Positions 1-27,845 are shown, numbered from the stretch's first letter. The stretch: 64,000 nucleotides of DNA from Lytechinus pictus (GCF_037042905.1 NC_087245.1:27778001-27842000); one strand, 5' to 3'. The notes: generated by a model not told the origin, from the sequence alone. Translations and numbers: made by a program.

Positions 1-2250
1 TGACAAAAAGAACAAAATTAGAAATCGAGGTGTCAAGAAATAGCCCCCAATATTGGCATACTAATTAAGCATATCCTGTTCATTGTTATGGACAAGTAGT
101 GGTGAAAGAGTCTATTATCAAAGGGGAATCAGAGTGCAATTGAGCTTTCGAGTCTCCAGGATGAAGTAGTTTAAAGTGATTGGCTAACATTGATTTGACT
201 TTTTAAAAATCTGAGCTAGAAGGTCACACTTGTCACCTGTGTCTGTGATATGTTACAAAAATGAAGCCCAGAAAAAAATCGCATCCAAAAATCATTTAGT
301 GCTTCAAAAAGTGAAATACAAAGTGACTGGAAACACCATCTTAATTTCATCCCATACACGTGTGTTCTATTTAAGCGTCTTTAAGACACCTAATTACATG
401 ATCGAGGTTTGCCTTGTATTTTTAGCTTTTCATTCTCAATAATGGTTGTTTTCAGGGTTTTTTAGTTCTAATACATGTACTTGTACACATGTTTCATCTT
501 GGTTTGAGAATTTTTTAAATCGACTGCTCACAAAGTTAAATAATACCTTTAAGTTATCCAAAGACTAAAAATTGGGTTGAATATTTTTTTTTTAATCGGC
601 ACTCGCAATTGCAACGCAAAGCAATGAGCAGCAAACTGATTTGTTTCTTTGTTGTTGTTGTTGTTTTTTGGGGGGTGGGGGTATAAATAATAACTATAAT
701 ATATGCAATTTGTTAGGTGCCATATCCATCTCGTAAGAGATGAGCAAGTGAAGGGGAGGGGGGGGGGCAAACAAAATTACAAGTAACAGAAAATCATTGA
801 TAAAATGAGTAAAGTTAAATAAGTGAGTTAAGTTAAATCATCAAATTCAGCCCATGATGTTAATAAGGGTTAAGATTAATTTAGTACTGAATCCAAAATT
901 TAACAAATTAAATATACAGTAAAAATCAACTTATCAAGTTCATCTTCAAAGTATATGTGAACATGAAAAGAAAAAGACTGGGACATGATCCATTACTGTG
1001 ATTTGAAGTGTTGATCACTGGCTAACAAAAGGCAATATATGTAAGTTCTATCCTTCAAATACATATTTTATTATATTGACTTTTTGGCAATATATCGCTT
1101 TTAAAATAAATATTTCCAAATGAAAAAGGAATGGCAAGTTAATCTGTAAATGTGGAATATATGTAAATAAAGTGTTCGTAGATTTTTTTTCTATTTGCAG
1201 GTGGTTCTACAGCTTTCAATGCTCAAGCAATTTCCATATCTGTATTTCAAAAATGGCATTTTATAGTAGACATGTATCAAGACATTGCAAATGTTTTTTT
1301 CAATCAATATAACATTTCAGGATGGGTCAAACCAGACCTATAAAGCTTCATGCCATGAACAAAGCAGTATATTCTTGTAGATTACCATTTCACTACCAGT
1401 AAAAACTGTTTAGTGACAACAAACAACCTATATGCACTGATCCATATAACTTTACAGTTATGTAATAGACTTCATATTTCACATAAAATATTTCATCAAC
1501 ATTGATATGAAACCAAATCAGCCTTAATATGAAACTACATGTATAAACTTACATTAATGGTTCACCTGTATAACATGTTTAAGTACAGTATGGACCTTGT
1601 TAAAGAGGATTAGTATCCTTTGAGAGAGAGAGAAAACAAAAATAAAGTGTAAAGATTTTTTTACTTCAGACACAATTTCTTGACAGTTTTTAAGTGCAGC
1701 ATATGCAAGACTAGCTGCATACACATGCATACATGGCTTACATAATCTACACATTTACTTGACAAATACGAAGTATGTTCATTTTAATCAGCAACACTCA
1801 ATCAGTAATTCTGCATGATAACACAAAATAAATCATATATCTTTCTCATTTCAGCCACGTAGAACTTTGTCCTTAAGGCACGTCTTCCAAAAAAAACAAA
1901 AAAAACAATTACAACCATGTTGTCTGCTAATACATATGATCTATCAAGAACTATAATTAATCATTAGTTTATTGCAATATGTGTATCGAGTTTAAAACTA
2001 AAACATAACAATAGAAGACATACACTGAATAAAAAAAAAAAATGTTCTCGATGATAATTTCATTGAAGAAATAATGCACATCTTACATTGCAAGATGGGT
2101 AGAAATTGGAAGAAAGAAGATGGTGGTATCATCTTTATTCTGAATTGGTTGATAGAAATGGTATAAATTAAAGAAGCAAGCCAATAGTATTTTGGGTGTT
2201 CCTATAATGTCTCCCCCAATGAAATTTTAATTTGATGTCACACATCGATG
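1..2250. other. Intergenic stretch without recognised gene
   Basis: AT-rich sequence with no open frame that resembles a protein. It holds short simple repeats: a GTT run near 650-667, a G run near 757-768 and a GA run near 1621-1633. It lies downstream of the minus-strand CASD1-like gene, so part may be its 3' UTR; a minus-strand AATAAA (plus TTTATT near 2135) is a possible but unproven polyadenylation signal. Confidence 0.5.
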
Positions 2251-2256
2251 TTCCTG

Positions 2257-2514
2257 GGGCCCGTCTTATAAAGATTAATCCAATCGATCGCAACTATGGA
2301 CGGCCAGCAACGTCAACATGTATTATTCATGTTTGTTCAAAATATTTTCTAACTATGATGTATATTCATGCATTAATTGTTTTCTTGAAAATTCACTGTG
2401 CTTCTCTTTGTTTAAAAAGGACATTGTGCAAATTTCCTATTGAAAAAATTATGACACTGATGGATTTCCATAGGGTTACGATTGATTGGATCAATCATAA
2501 CTCTTTGTAAGCCC
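2257..2514. mobile_element. MITE with GGGCCCGTCTTATAAAG-type inverted termini
   Basis: The left end reads GGGCCCGTCTTATAAAGA followed by ATTAATCCAATCGATCG. The right end, read as the reverse complement, is GGGCTTACAAAGAGTTATG followed by ATTGATCCAATCAATCG. These are imperfect terminal inverted repeats of about 40 bp around roughly 180 bp with no coding potential. A related end recurs near 61746-61786. Class cannot be settled because no clear target-site duplication is seen; the right end abuts the next MITE. Confidence 0.6.
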
Positions 2515-2515
2515 T

Positions 2516-2674
2516 GGGGAGTGTTTCATCAACATTTTCATCCGACAACTTGTCAGATCTGACATCTTTCTCTGATGTTGATTGGCTGAGAGGTACTGTT
2601 ACTATGGTAACTGTCGGATAAAATGGGACTTGTCGGATAAAACGTCCGACAAGTCCTTTCATGAAACACTCCCC
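2516..2674. mobile_element. Short MITE with GGGGAGTGTTTCAT termini
   Basis: A 159-bp unit starts GGGGAGTGTTTCATCAA and ends TTTCATGAAACACTCCCC, forming terminal inverted repeats of about 15 bp. Internal pieces (TGTCGGATAAAA twice, CCGACAAGTC) also pair across the element with the CCGACAACTTGTC stretch, so the unit can fold. No coding potential. It abuts the preceding MITE directly. Confidence 0.65.
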
Positions 2675-2832
2675 TGGATGCCTATTGTCAACAGACAGTA
2701 ATATTATTTTAAATGCCTCTGATTACAATGAAGACCAGGATCATTTACATATCTGGCATAATTTAATTTGGTATCTTTAAATCGAAACAAGAGAATGTAC
2801 AGAGATGAAGACTGAATAAAAGCCAGTTCTCA

Positions 2833-5800
2833 TCAAAACACAGCTGCTTCCTTGAGAATCAATGCTAAACAGGCAGCTAGACCACAAACCACAAACCCTA
2901 CTCCAAAATGAACGCCTACCGTCTTCATATCCTGTGGGAACAAGTAGGACGAGAATACAGTCGTAATTTCAAAGAGCCAGTACGAGATGAATAAATAAAT
3001 GGCTGTAGCAAGGGCAAAGTTCATGAGAGGGTAACCTGGTATGTAGGCGATGAGGTCTTTGGCGTTGCTCTGCAGATAGATGTGGAGTTGAGAGATGTAC
3101 GTTTCTAAGGTGATTTTACCAAGGAATGTGAAGAAGTAGAGGTAGCGTGTACGGAGCGCGGGGAACATATTACGTAGGAAGATGTAGGTTATTATGGGGA
3201 ACCAGGATATATACGGATGGATCTGGTTATAGGCATATTTGTCTTTCAACATGAATGTGCGATACCAGATGACTGTTAGAACCAGGAGGATGGCGATGAT
3301 GAATCCCTTGATGAGGATGGAGAGACGCTTGTCCCGCTTATCAATGTGCTTCTTATCGAGGTAGTTCATCCAGCGTTCGTAATGGGGATAGTTGTAGGCG
3401 CAGAGCATCCCCACAAAGCAAGCGTAGTGGTCAAGGCCAGCCCTGAACTGCCATTCATGGAGAGAGCCCCCATATGACAAGATGAACCACAATGGTCTGA
3501 AGATGTAGACTAGTAAAGGGGTGTCAAAGACAAGGGCGTTGCAGATGAAGTATGCTGCAAACTTGATGGCCATCCAGCGTGGATTCTCATTCCAGGAACG
3601 AAAGACAAACATGAAGAGGTAGACACTAAGGAACCAGTAGGTATGCATGGCACAGATGTAATATAACATGTAACTATTGTTTGTTACCATGACGACCAGT
3701 ATAACCAGAAAATTTAGGCGGAACAGCATCTTCATCATTCGCCAGAGGGTGAAGTCCTTTCGCACCCAGAAGAACGAGAAGTTACCTGGAGAGGAAACAG
3801 TGAAGTGGGCTTGATATATTGATCATTGTACACACAGGTCAATGTTCATCATTTTCTGGTTACTTGATGCCTTTCGATATATTTTGTGTAAAACATTCAA
3901 TGTAATAAATATGTATTCCATTTCCACATTTGTTCGTCCAAAGTAACAACTTATATTTTCTCCCAATGGGAGCCTAATTTTCTACAAGCTCTGCTTTTTA
4001 TTCAGGTTCCTCACTTTTTTACATTTTGTAGTGTACCTTATGTTTAAATACTTATGTTAGATATTTAATTTGATCTTTGATACACTATGTTTACGAATAC
4101 ATTTGTTATGTATATTATGTTATTTGTTTTAAAAGTGGAATTAATAAATGAATGAATACCGGTTCAATCAAAATGTACATGCTCAAACAATTGCTACCCT
4201 TCTCTAACACCTCTTCCCTTCCTCTGCATTCAATTTCAATTGCAGCAGCTCTCTGATGCTATTAATATTCACCAATTTATAGTTCATTCTCATAATAGCA
4301 ATATATATATACTAGGACAAATTGTATGTTTGCCTCCTGTAAGAGTAAAATTTTTAAATGTTAATTTTTCCACATTTCAACACTCTCTCTTGTTTCCCAT
4401 GTATTAATCTATTAAATAATTACTTAATATTAGTCATGTATTTATTTATAAATGTACATATTTGGGAATAAACCCATTTGGCCTACCTCGCCATTGGTTA
4501 TTTCAAATGTACTTTGTGTTTGAATATCAATTGTTTCCTTTACCGGTAACCTGATATCAAATATGACTTATTTATAAACAAATGAACTAAATAAAACTTG
4601 TGTTCTACTGCTTACCGAATCCGGTCATCCAGACATAGCAGGCAATGTACACACGTACCAGGTTATATGTTTCAGCTGCTTTGAAATAATGGTACCATAC
4701 AAACATTACCTGCATCCAACCTTTCCATTCCTCAGTCTGGTCTCTAATTTAAAAAAAAATGACGAGAGAAAAAAATTAGACACCCTGGTAATATAACATA
4801 AAGAGAAATGCTTAGTAGCTATAAATATTGTACATGATCATGACTTTGTGTATGTATGGATTGCCATTGATTTACAGTAACTGGTCTAATGATTTACATG
4901 TATTCTTCCATTCATAAGAAACAATTTTATTGGGTGGGTCCAATATGTACATTACATTACATTGTAGACACCACCCCCCCCCCAAAAAAAGTGCTTAAAA
5001 GTGAACATTCCATGTCATGTGCACATTATTTGCTGAAATATAAAACAAATACATGACGATTCAATACAATCACCACTTTCTTACTCCCATCATAGTGAAA
5101 CCTTGGTTATTTTTGTACAGTCGATTACAAAAAAGACAAATTTTCAACATTCACAAACTTTATGTTTGAAGTTTGAATACGTTTGAAGTTTACTATTGAC
5201 ATTTGAAAATTCTATTCTGAAAATGAAATGCAAATGCCTGACTTGATTACTGTGCGTTTACACAAGATTGTGCAAACAAATGTGCATGCATAAAGGGGAA
5301 TCTTTTAAAAATCTTTATGAAGGGCATATCGCATACTGTAAATTTGTATGGAACCACCACTTGTTTGTCTTCTTTCCTGAACTACATGTATTTTTGTCTA
5401 TAGGTATATCAGTGGTAGTGGCAGTTTTTTTTTTTAATCAGGCAGCAAGCGAAGCAAGATAATGCTTGCTTACTGTTAGCAACTTAGCAACCCGAGGACC
5501 AACAGCTGGGGTCCAAACTTAAGTCTGCCGTTATGGTAACTACCATGGTAGCAGGGCTCAAACAGCATTTTTAAAAATCAAGGTTTCCGTATATATACCA
5601 CAATCATAAATCAAAACAGTCCTTTAGTTGATAAATGCAACAACAAAAAATCATCTCTTACATGTACATGTATCTCAATTTTTTACAAGTAAATTCAGTC
5701 AAGACAATCAAATGAAATAGTAGAACATTGTCAATAAAGTGAACAGATGACCATTGTACATGACCAATGAGAATGAGATGTAATCTGACTGAATTGATCT

Positions 5801-8800
5801 CCATTCTGTGTACTATTGAGTATAAAGGGATCTAATGAAATGTGTGATTTTGGCACATCTTATAGGTGGAATCCCAATCAGTATCTTTTCCCTTTTAACC
5901 ACTCCAGTTTCTACACTGACAAAACAATGGAAGGGGGGCCTACAATACGTAAACAATACGTAAAGATAACATTTTCACTTACAGATTTTAGAAAAAAAAG
6001 TCATATCAGAATGATTACTGAAAACGATAATGGGAATATTTTAAGTTTAGCACTAACCTGTTGAGTAATTTGTCTGGACAGGTACGCACTGTGAATACAC
6101 CAGCCACTAAGAACATGAGGAGTGTGAAAAACATGAACTGGTCTCTGTTATAAACCCTCTCCCCCACAGGCCACTCGTCCCAAACCTCACAGAAAAAGAA
6201 GTACAGCAAGATCACCCCAAGCCCCATGGTGTACAGCAAGAACTTTTCAAATGTTGGCCGGGATTTCACGGTAGAGAAATTGCTTGAATTGCTCGTGTTG
6301 GAAGTGTCATTTACCTGGGGACTCTCTGCTGTGTACCCATCTTTGTTTTTTTCTTTGATAATATCTTTGCCCTCCGTCTCCTCTCTACAGGCAACACTAC
6401 CATTAGTCTCACTAGAATTCCTATAAAACCCTCTTTTGCCTTCGCTGTTCCCCATCCCATCATCATGATCATCCAGATCTTCTTGCCCGTCCTTTTCACC
6501 ATGGTCGCCTTGGTTCCCAGCTTCTGCATCAACAATGATCACAGTGGCTGGTCTTTGCCTGCGAAAGATAAAGCTGCCTGCCAGTAGAACACAGCTGACA
6601 AGCCAAAGGATGAAGAGAGTTGCCTGAGGGATGGTCACTCTCACACCACCGTCTATTGCATTCTCTTCGGGATCAACATCTCTCCTCTCAAAATCCTCCG
6701 GTCTCTTAACGTAGCCATGATGCCAGTGGCCTTTGAAGAGAACTTCCATCCTCAAATGTGATCTGTAATTTCCTGAATGTTGAAAGAATAAAGTTTACTA
6801 TGACAATGACAGAAAGAAAACTCTGAGTAGGGGGTCTTGAGTCATGTTAATACCTAGGGCCTACATTAAAATGTACATCGTGTGTAGTGTTGGATTATTA
6901 TACCATTACCAGTCAAATCAATGTCAAATGGCATGATGGGAGAAATTAAATTTCTATCTAGCCCCTGTATTCCAAATTTATTTATGTAACTTTAACATAC
7001 AAAACCTAACTCACTGTAACTTGTTTGGTTTAATAGTTTGTTAATTTGTAGTCTAATGTTACACTGTCCCAGTGCTCACCATGTCATCTGGAATCAACTC
7101 AACAAAAATTGAAGTTCTACCTGTCTCTAGTATCGTACCCACTTAGTACACCATTAAAGCTGTTAATGAAAACATTTTTGTTGTTGTTTTAAAGTATTTC
7201 TTTTAATTTATTCTTCCAGTGATATTTACAAACAGCAGTGAAATATTAACATAAACTGACAAATAATAACTTTTTTATATAATGTATTAAGGTACCAATA
7301 AAAAACTAATTCATAAACTACCATTAGTCTATTAATGGTAATACATAAATTTACAAATCAATTCAACTTGTCCAATACAGAAAATAATTAAAGAACACCA
7401 CACCCGCACATCCTTGACATCCCACACAAAAATAAATTAATGCATGTTCTTTATGTAAAACATATATTTCAATTCAAACACGAATTCAAATTGTTTGTTA
7501 TGAAATATTGATTATGGCAGCGAGTCCAAACTGCGCGTGTATCCATACTTCGCGGTCATTATCTAAAAAACTATTGATCTTTAAAATCTGACATCATGAA
7601 CGTAAAAAGCGACCTAAAGTTACCCTTGCTCTAGCCGTAAGTTTCTTTAGGATGAGTTCAGTATTTATGAAAATATTGACAAAAATGGGCAAATTTGTCA
7701 CCATTAGTGCCTGTTCCAAAGAAATCTGAATTTCTCAACAAGCATCACAATATTTTCAGAATATATATCTTCATTTTGCAAGTAGATATCATAAAAAATG
7801 TGAGTTACATGTTGTACTGACTGACTCTATAGCATTTTGCAATCAATCTGATATAAATATCTCACCTTTTGAGCTTGAATTTTTTTGTTTAAATCTCAAC
7901 AAAAACTTTTGTCCGCAAAGTTAGGTCACACTTTTTCAGAACTGATTTCCAGCAGTGCAAATTTTGAGATCAGAATACCGGTGTTACGGTGTAACCCCTT
8001 GACCTACTTCACATTTTTGTCAATTAATGATTCTATAGTTTACAATCTTTCCGTCAATTTGGTAGCTATAAATATAATATAAAAGTATTATTTGAATTGA
8101 TTTTGTATAAAATGTGATTGAATAATTTGTGAAAATATCTAAGCCTGATGAATATTTTTTAAATGTCCACAAAGTTTGAACACCCCATCATAGTCATTTC
8201 TACACTTACTAATACTAGTACTACTAGTAGGCCTACTTGCTTTTCTACTTAATTTTAAGTGATATGATGTCATCTAATATTAACAAATGGAGGCTTTGTT
8301 TGTCTGTTGTTATGTCAAACAGTAAAGTGGTAAACGGGTAGATCTAAAGTTAGGAATCTAATTTATTATTATTCTAAACACATTCACTGTACCGTACATA
8401 AATTTAAAATGATAAATTTTATGAACCGGTAATAATTAATGGCTAGCACTAGTTTAGATGTTTAATACGGTATTTTGATGATTATTGACCCGAAGTTGTG
8501 AACAAAACAAATTTCCAATATGGACAAATAAAGACGAACTTTGTCTCTCAAATTCTCATTCCCCGGGACCCCGGCCTTTTGGAAGCAGCGCTCGAGCGAG
8601 TGGGTTAGCTCTCTGCCTGCCAGGTCCCCGGCGCGTCGGGGTGCAGCCTTCATTGATTGGGCCATGGCCATGGATCCGGATCAGAGATCTACCACCACCA
8701 AGAAACACTGAACCTGAACTCTGAATTAGCAAGTGGAGTTCAGTGACCAGTAGTAATGTGTACCTAGTCATGGAAATTAAATTACGATTCACATGAATCT

Positions 8801-8913
8801 CGAGGTACTTAAAATTCATTATAAAATAGATCTAAGTTAGCGTTACCTTGTTCCTGTTCTTGTGCAGCAGCCACATCTTCGCTGCGCTGCGCTGCATGCA
8901 ACATAAAGATCAT
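2833..8913 (-). CDS. CASD1-like: CASD1-like sialate O-acetyltransferase membrane domain protein (4 exons)
   Basis: Exons on the minus strand: 8913-8847, 6772-6058, 4743-4616 and 3785-2833 (TGA). All junctions have GT-AG ends; phases agree and the joined frame is 620 aa. The last two exons match the multi-pass acyltransferase domain of CASD1, the Golgi enzyme that O-acetylates sialic acid: [15 protein letters not shown], the [16 protein letters not shown] segment (human has a similar EWWFRWRLDRY) and LGKITLE. Exon 2 holds one membrane segment (about residues 70-92), then a long acidic Ser/Asn-rich loop, then further membrane segments. Human CASD1 (about 797 aa) begins with a luminal SGNH catalytic domain; none is encoded here. 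Exon 1 has an in-frame TGA upstream of its ATG and donor GTAACG. Exons 2-4 are secure; exon 1 assignment rests on phase and splice signals only, so a distant 5' exon set remains possible. Confidence 0.82.
6773..8846. other. Intron 1 of the CASD1-like gene
   Basis: Mostly AT-rich, without coding similarity. A GC-rich patch at about 8560-8670 produces overlapping open frames on both strands with no recognisable protein. No SGNH-domain exon was found here on the minus strand. Confidence 0.5.
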
Positions 8914-9049
8914 AGAAGCACAAGATACCGTACTGTCCGATCATAGAGCTAGAGCTAATAGCTCATGGTACGATGGTACCGAACCATGTTCTATAGCTCC
9001 ATGGTACAATGTTCGTCCGCAAATCGTGAAGGGGTAGATTGATTGATTT

Positions 9050-10215
9050 TATTCGTCAAGAATATCACAGTCCTAGATTACAAAGAAATTGAAGAATACC
9101 TTGACAGGATAGCCCATGAAAGCCAAAAGGCTTATTTCCAATGGGGTCCTATAGTTAGTATAAAACATTAAAATATTATTATTGTAACAAAAAGTATAAA
9201 CTACGACAAGTACTGGAATATGGAAGAAAAAAAAATACATACATATCCATCAGTCAAATATAATATGTCAACATCTGAAGCAAACAACAATCTTCCTAAT
9301 ATATGAAACAAGGTTATATTTTAACTTACCCTACATTATCTACAATACTAGAAACCAACTGTAGGCCTACAAAATGTGTGATTTTTACTGGTAATACTGC
9401 TCTCGAGTAGCTTCCAGTTTCTTAGGTGCTTCTTTAATGAACTCTTCAATTGAGAAAATATTTTAACTGCTTTTACTTGGTTAGGAAGAGCATTCCAAGA
9501 TTGGATGCCATTAAAATAAAAAAGTGTTCCCTATATGTCCTTCACGTTTTGGTAATACAAAATTAAAATTACTATTTCGAGTATCGTGCTTATGGATATT
9601 TGATACACGGGTGAAATTATTTGCTATATAATGATCTAATGTATCCGAATAGAATATTTTATGCACGTGGTGTAATACTAATTGTTGTGATCTGTGATCT
9701 ACATGAAGTAATCCTGCCTTTTCAAGTTTATTACATCCGACATGTGCTCTTGGTCCTAAAACAGTTATGTATCTCACAATTTTATTTTGAATTATTCTTA
9801 GCTTTTTCTTATCCGTAACACCCAGACTAATTTATACCGCGTACCAAGCCGCATTAGCATAGTCGAATAGACATTGTATTAAAGCACAGTGAAAGCATAA
9901 AATACGTCTAGACTTCATATTCAAACAGGTTTGATATCTATACAAAGATTTTAAGCGTGAATTTGCCTTTTGACGATTGAGTCTACCAAACCCGTCCACG
10001 GTAGGTTACTTGTTAAATTACTTCCCAAATATTTCTCAGAATATTTTCTGTCAATAATTACCTGATTATTATATGAAACCTTGAAATCGTGTGTATATCT
10101 TAACTTTCGTTTTAAACAAAATAAAATGCTTTCTGTTTTCCCAACGTGTAACTGAGCTTGTTGTCAGACATCCATTCAATGCAATTTGCCAAATCTGCAC
10201 TAAGTTTTGAAAAGC
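9050..10215 (-). pseudogene. 3' fragment of a CR1/jockey-type LINE
   Basis: Read on the minus strand, frames interrupted by stops and shifts spell the C-terminal part of a non-LTR retrotransposon polyprotein: WMSDNKLSLHVGKTE near 10160, KYLGSNLTSNLPW, CLFDYANAAWY near 9850, then RAHVGCNKLEKAGLL and LHHVHKIFY within 9511-9777. Reverse-transcriptase catalytic motifs lie upstream in such elements and are missing, so this is a 5'-truncated dead copy. Family assignment is approximate. Confidence 0.7.
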
Positions 10216-11400
10216 GTTATTAACATGAAGATTATATTCTATTCCATCATACGATAATCATCAATGCCATCATCATGATTACCATCTTCTAGAATCTACT
10301 CCCCCCCCCCCTTTCATCATGACCATAACATACTGACCATAATTATTCATCATGATTATCAATGTTCTATATATACCATAAATTAATTTAATGGGCCATA
10401 TACCCCATGCACCTGATACTCCCGCCACCCCCCCCCCCCCCCCATGCGGGATCGAAAACCCTTACCATGGATGATCAAGGGGGCGGAACAACCAGGTCTG
10501 GAAAATTCAATTCAAATTTTAATATTCTTGCACATTGTGCCGATTAAGTATCCAAACTTTATTGAGACGATTCTCAATTGGAAGTTCACTCTGACCAAAG
10601 CTTACTGAAAAATAGCAGAAAAAATGAAAAAGAATTTTTTTTTGTTAATTAGTTTTGATAAAAATCCATCAAAGATTTAAAAAAGATATTTAAAATTTAA
10701 TCTTTTTGATGACTTCATAATGCGAGCAGCTTTCCATCTATTGCGAAGTTATTACAATCAATAAAATGCAATTTTCTAAGAAAAAGACAAAAAATTTATG
10801 TTTTTTATTGTACCTTCAATATATCAACACACAAATCATTCCGCACCCACCCCTGAAGGGAAACTGTTTTAGTCATGAATCATAACAAAATTAAATTAAT
10901 GCATTTTACATTACATGACATAATAATTATATGGGGCAGCTACTCGCGATCATATGCATCTCATATGACGTCTCAAACAACAAAAAAATTCGAACAACTT
11001 TCTCAATCTTTGATAGATTTTTCTAAAACCTGGCCGTATTCTCATTTTTGTTGTTGGTACTTTTACAACAAACTTTTCGTCGGAGTGAACTTCCCCTTTT
11101 AGTAGATCCGTATAGAATCGACGAAGTACTTGACATAGTGCCTAATCAATGCCTTAATTTCTATTAAGGGTTAATGTTTAAAAATGCTGTCAAATCTTAT
11201 GAGTTCCTATAAAAGCAATTTCGTATGAGAGAGCTAACAGAGGGAGCAGCAGAAAATATTTTTTTGGTATGACACATAGGCCTATTCTTAATATTCACAA
11301 TTTCTCAATTTTTCTGTTCTGTTCTTTATTTCTTGCTCACCTCAATTTGCCTTCCTTTAATAGATGCTACATTTCCGGGCAATTCCAAAAAATGGTCGAC
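10216..11400. other. Intergenic stretch, low-complexity
   Basis: Between the LINE tail and the next MITE. Contains C runs near 10300 and 10425-10443 and ATC-rich simple sequence near 10255-10290. No open frame here resembles a known protein. Confidence 0.4.
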
Positions 11401-11416
11401 CTTTTTGTACATCCAA

Positions 11417-11622
11417 CCAGGGCCCTGCGAACGATTTTTTTTTATACTGGGGGTGCTGATGTAAATTTGAAAAGCAAAAAAAGGGGGGTTTCACTACAAA
11501 ATGGAGATAATTTTGGTTATATTTTAAGATTTTTACATATAGGCCTACATCTTCCAAAATAATTGGGGATGCACTGTCTATGGATAATAATACACGCATC
11601 ACCCCCACTTCCCAGGGCCATA
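11417..11622. mobile_element. Possible MITE with AGGGCCCTG-type ends
   Basis: The left end reads CCAGGGCCCTGCGAACG and then a T-run followed by GGGGGTGCTG. The right end as reverse complement reads GGCCCTGGGAAGTGGGGGTGATG. The shared GGCCCTG.GAA and GGGGGTG parts suggest degenerate inverted termini. A single related end occurs near 47173-47205. No target duplication is certain. Confidence 0.4.
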
Positions 11623-11957
11623 CGCAGCACGTCCAATTAACCTTCATTTTCTCAATTCTTATTTCACTTCATAAACTATGGCAAAGTCAAGGTCGGTCCT
11701 TTGAGAACATATTACAGACTGTCAAAAGAACAAGAAATCAGAGACAGAAAATTTCATAAAGGTCTCACACATAGGGATACGTATTAAGGCGTACATGCAT
11801 GGATTGCCCTCATTCAAAATACCAAAGTTACACACGCAGAGAGGCGCCATATAGTCGGGAGGGGGGGGGGGGGGGTTCAGGCGACCTAATTGAAAGGTGA
11901 CCTCACATTTTCCTCAATCACATGCCAGGATCGAGGCTAGGATAATGCACAACCAAG

Positions 11958-12090
11958 CGGAGGCGGCGGAACATGATCATGCAGGCTCGGAAAAAGAAAT
12001 TGGAGGGGTATTTTGTCTAGCTGCCAAACAATATAGATGCCCTAGCTAGCTCCCCTTTCATTGTATGAGCCTGACGTTCCGCCGCCTCTG
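11958..12090. mobile_element. 133-bp MITE with CGGAGGCGGCGGAAC termini and 8-bp target duplication
   Basis: Terminal inverted repeats CGGAGGCGGCGGAAC and GTTCCGCCGCCTCTG are flanked on both sides by CAACCAAG (11950-11957 and 12091-12098). An exact 8-bp duplication is typical of hAT elements. The termini share the GGCGGCGGAA core with the elements at 12714 and 16055. No coding capacity. Confidence 0.7.
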
Positions 12091-12713
12091 CAACCAAGAT
12101 CTACCGTTTAGTGGTTCTTCCTTCTTTCTTGCTTTCTTCTTTTTCATCATAGGCCTATACTGCTAAAAAGGGACGGTCGCGCCTGCCCTTGTAACACAGT
12201 TGATTCCTAGAAAAGGAGGTGATAATAGGCCGAAGTAAGTTAAGTAATTCTTAGTAAAAATTATGTGCATGAGCAATAACGAATGGGCATTTCCCCCAAA
12301 ATGTCCGAAGTCTCACCACTTTCAAATATTCACTGAAAACCTACTTTCGAGCTTTTGTAAGTAATTATATTTTTTTTTCTCTTTTTATTCATTTATTTTT
12401 TTTTCTTCTTCTTTCATTTACTGCGCTATGAGCATCTCTTTATGATGGATAGGCCTACCGGTGTATTACTATGTCCATATCAGGACTATATGTTTCTTCA
12501 TTCTCTATAATGTATTTCACTCTTTTGCATAAAGTTTGCGCCCACCAAAGTGCCACTCTGCAATCCCCCTAACACTTTTAGATATAGGCTTTGCCTTTGA
12601 TTGATACTGTAATATTTCATCTTCAATTCATAAATTTTGAATTCTCGAGATCAGGCTGCAGAGCCTGAATAGGTCTATTGCAAAAGAAGAACCGACCCCC
12701 TCTCATCATGTGC

Positions 12714-12967
12714 ATTGGCGGCGGAAGCCAAAAAATTTAGGGGGTCCACTTGAAATTTTTGGATGGACAAAAAAAAAAATGGACAAGCAAAACAAAAAAA
12801 AAGGGTATCAACCAAAATTTTAGGGGGACCACCTAAATTTTTTTGACAAGCAAAAAAAAAAAGGGGGTGTCAACTAAACACTTAAGGAGGATCGTCCCCC
12901 ACGTCAAATTTAAGGGGGACAGGTCCCCTCCCCGCCCCCCCCCCCCCCCCCGCTTCCGCCGCCTATA
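12714..12967. mobile_element. MITE with GGCGGCGGAAGC termini and 9-bp target duplication
   Basis: The unit starts ATTGGCGGCGGAAGCC and ends GCTTCCGCCGCCTATA. It is flanked by an exact 9-bp repeat ATCATGTGC at 12705-12713 and 12968-12976. The interior is A-rich with repeated TTTAGGGGG-like blocks and a long C run (about 12930-12951). Nine-bp duplications are typical of Mutator-like elements. A second copy is at 16055-16298. It ends about 90 bp before the METTL1 start codon. Confidence 0.75.
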
Positions 12968-13053
12968 ATCATGTGCGAAAGAATGTTACGGAAGAAAGAA
13001 AAGTAATCTATCTTGACGCTCAAAGCTCTGTGGTAATCTGTAATCACTTCAAA

Positions 13054-27419
<14,366 letters not shown>

Positions 27420-27475
27420 CATTAAACACCTAATGCTCCAAACAAGACGTTTATTTCAACCGGCAATGATTTTAC

Positions 27476-27845
27476 AGGTTATAAGGAGGCAATCTTATAA
27501 AGAAAAACAGGATTCCATGTATAGATTCTCTTGTGGACCTTATCATTAGACAACTAAATGCTCCAAACAATGCATCCATCCCTCCATTACAATGGCATGT
27601 CAGGATCAGTCAACTTTTATCTTGGCAAACTTGTTAATGGGGCATATTTAGCAGCATCACTAAGCCAAGAGAGGATTGCTAGGTAATGACGTCCATGTGC
27701 CCTCCTTTCTGCAATAGCACCAGTAAGGGCAACTGCCTTTAAAGACTGTGGCCCAAGAAGCATATTTCTTCAAACAATGCTTTGAAAGGTTATAAGGAGA
27801 AAATCTTGATGAAGGAAAACAGGATTCAATGCATAGATTCTCCCA
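27476..27845 (+). repeat. Direct duplication downstream of METTL1
   Basis: Two related segments of about 57 bp, 27476-27532 and 27787-27843, both start AGGTTATAAGGAG, contain AAAACAGGATTC, and end TAGATTCTC. Nearby CTCCAAACAA (27430s, 27560s) and CTTCAAACAATGC (27770s) also recur. Probably a local duplication in the METTL1 3' region. Confidence 0.55.

Noticed and set aside
6226..6535. Small open frames on both strands inside CASD1-like exon 2
   Set aside because: Shadows of the real coding frame over the low-complexity acidic loop.
8462..8819. Overlapping open frames on both strands in a GC-rich patch
   Set aside because: Frames exist because the patch is GC-rich with few stops; none shows a domain or splice continuity with the CASD1-like exons.
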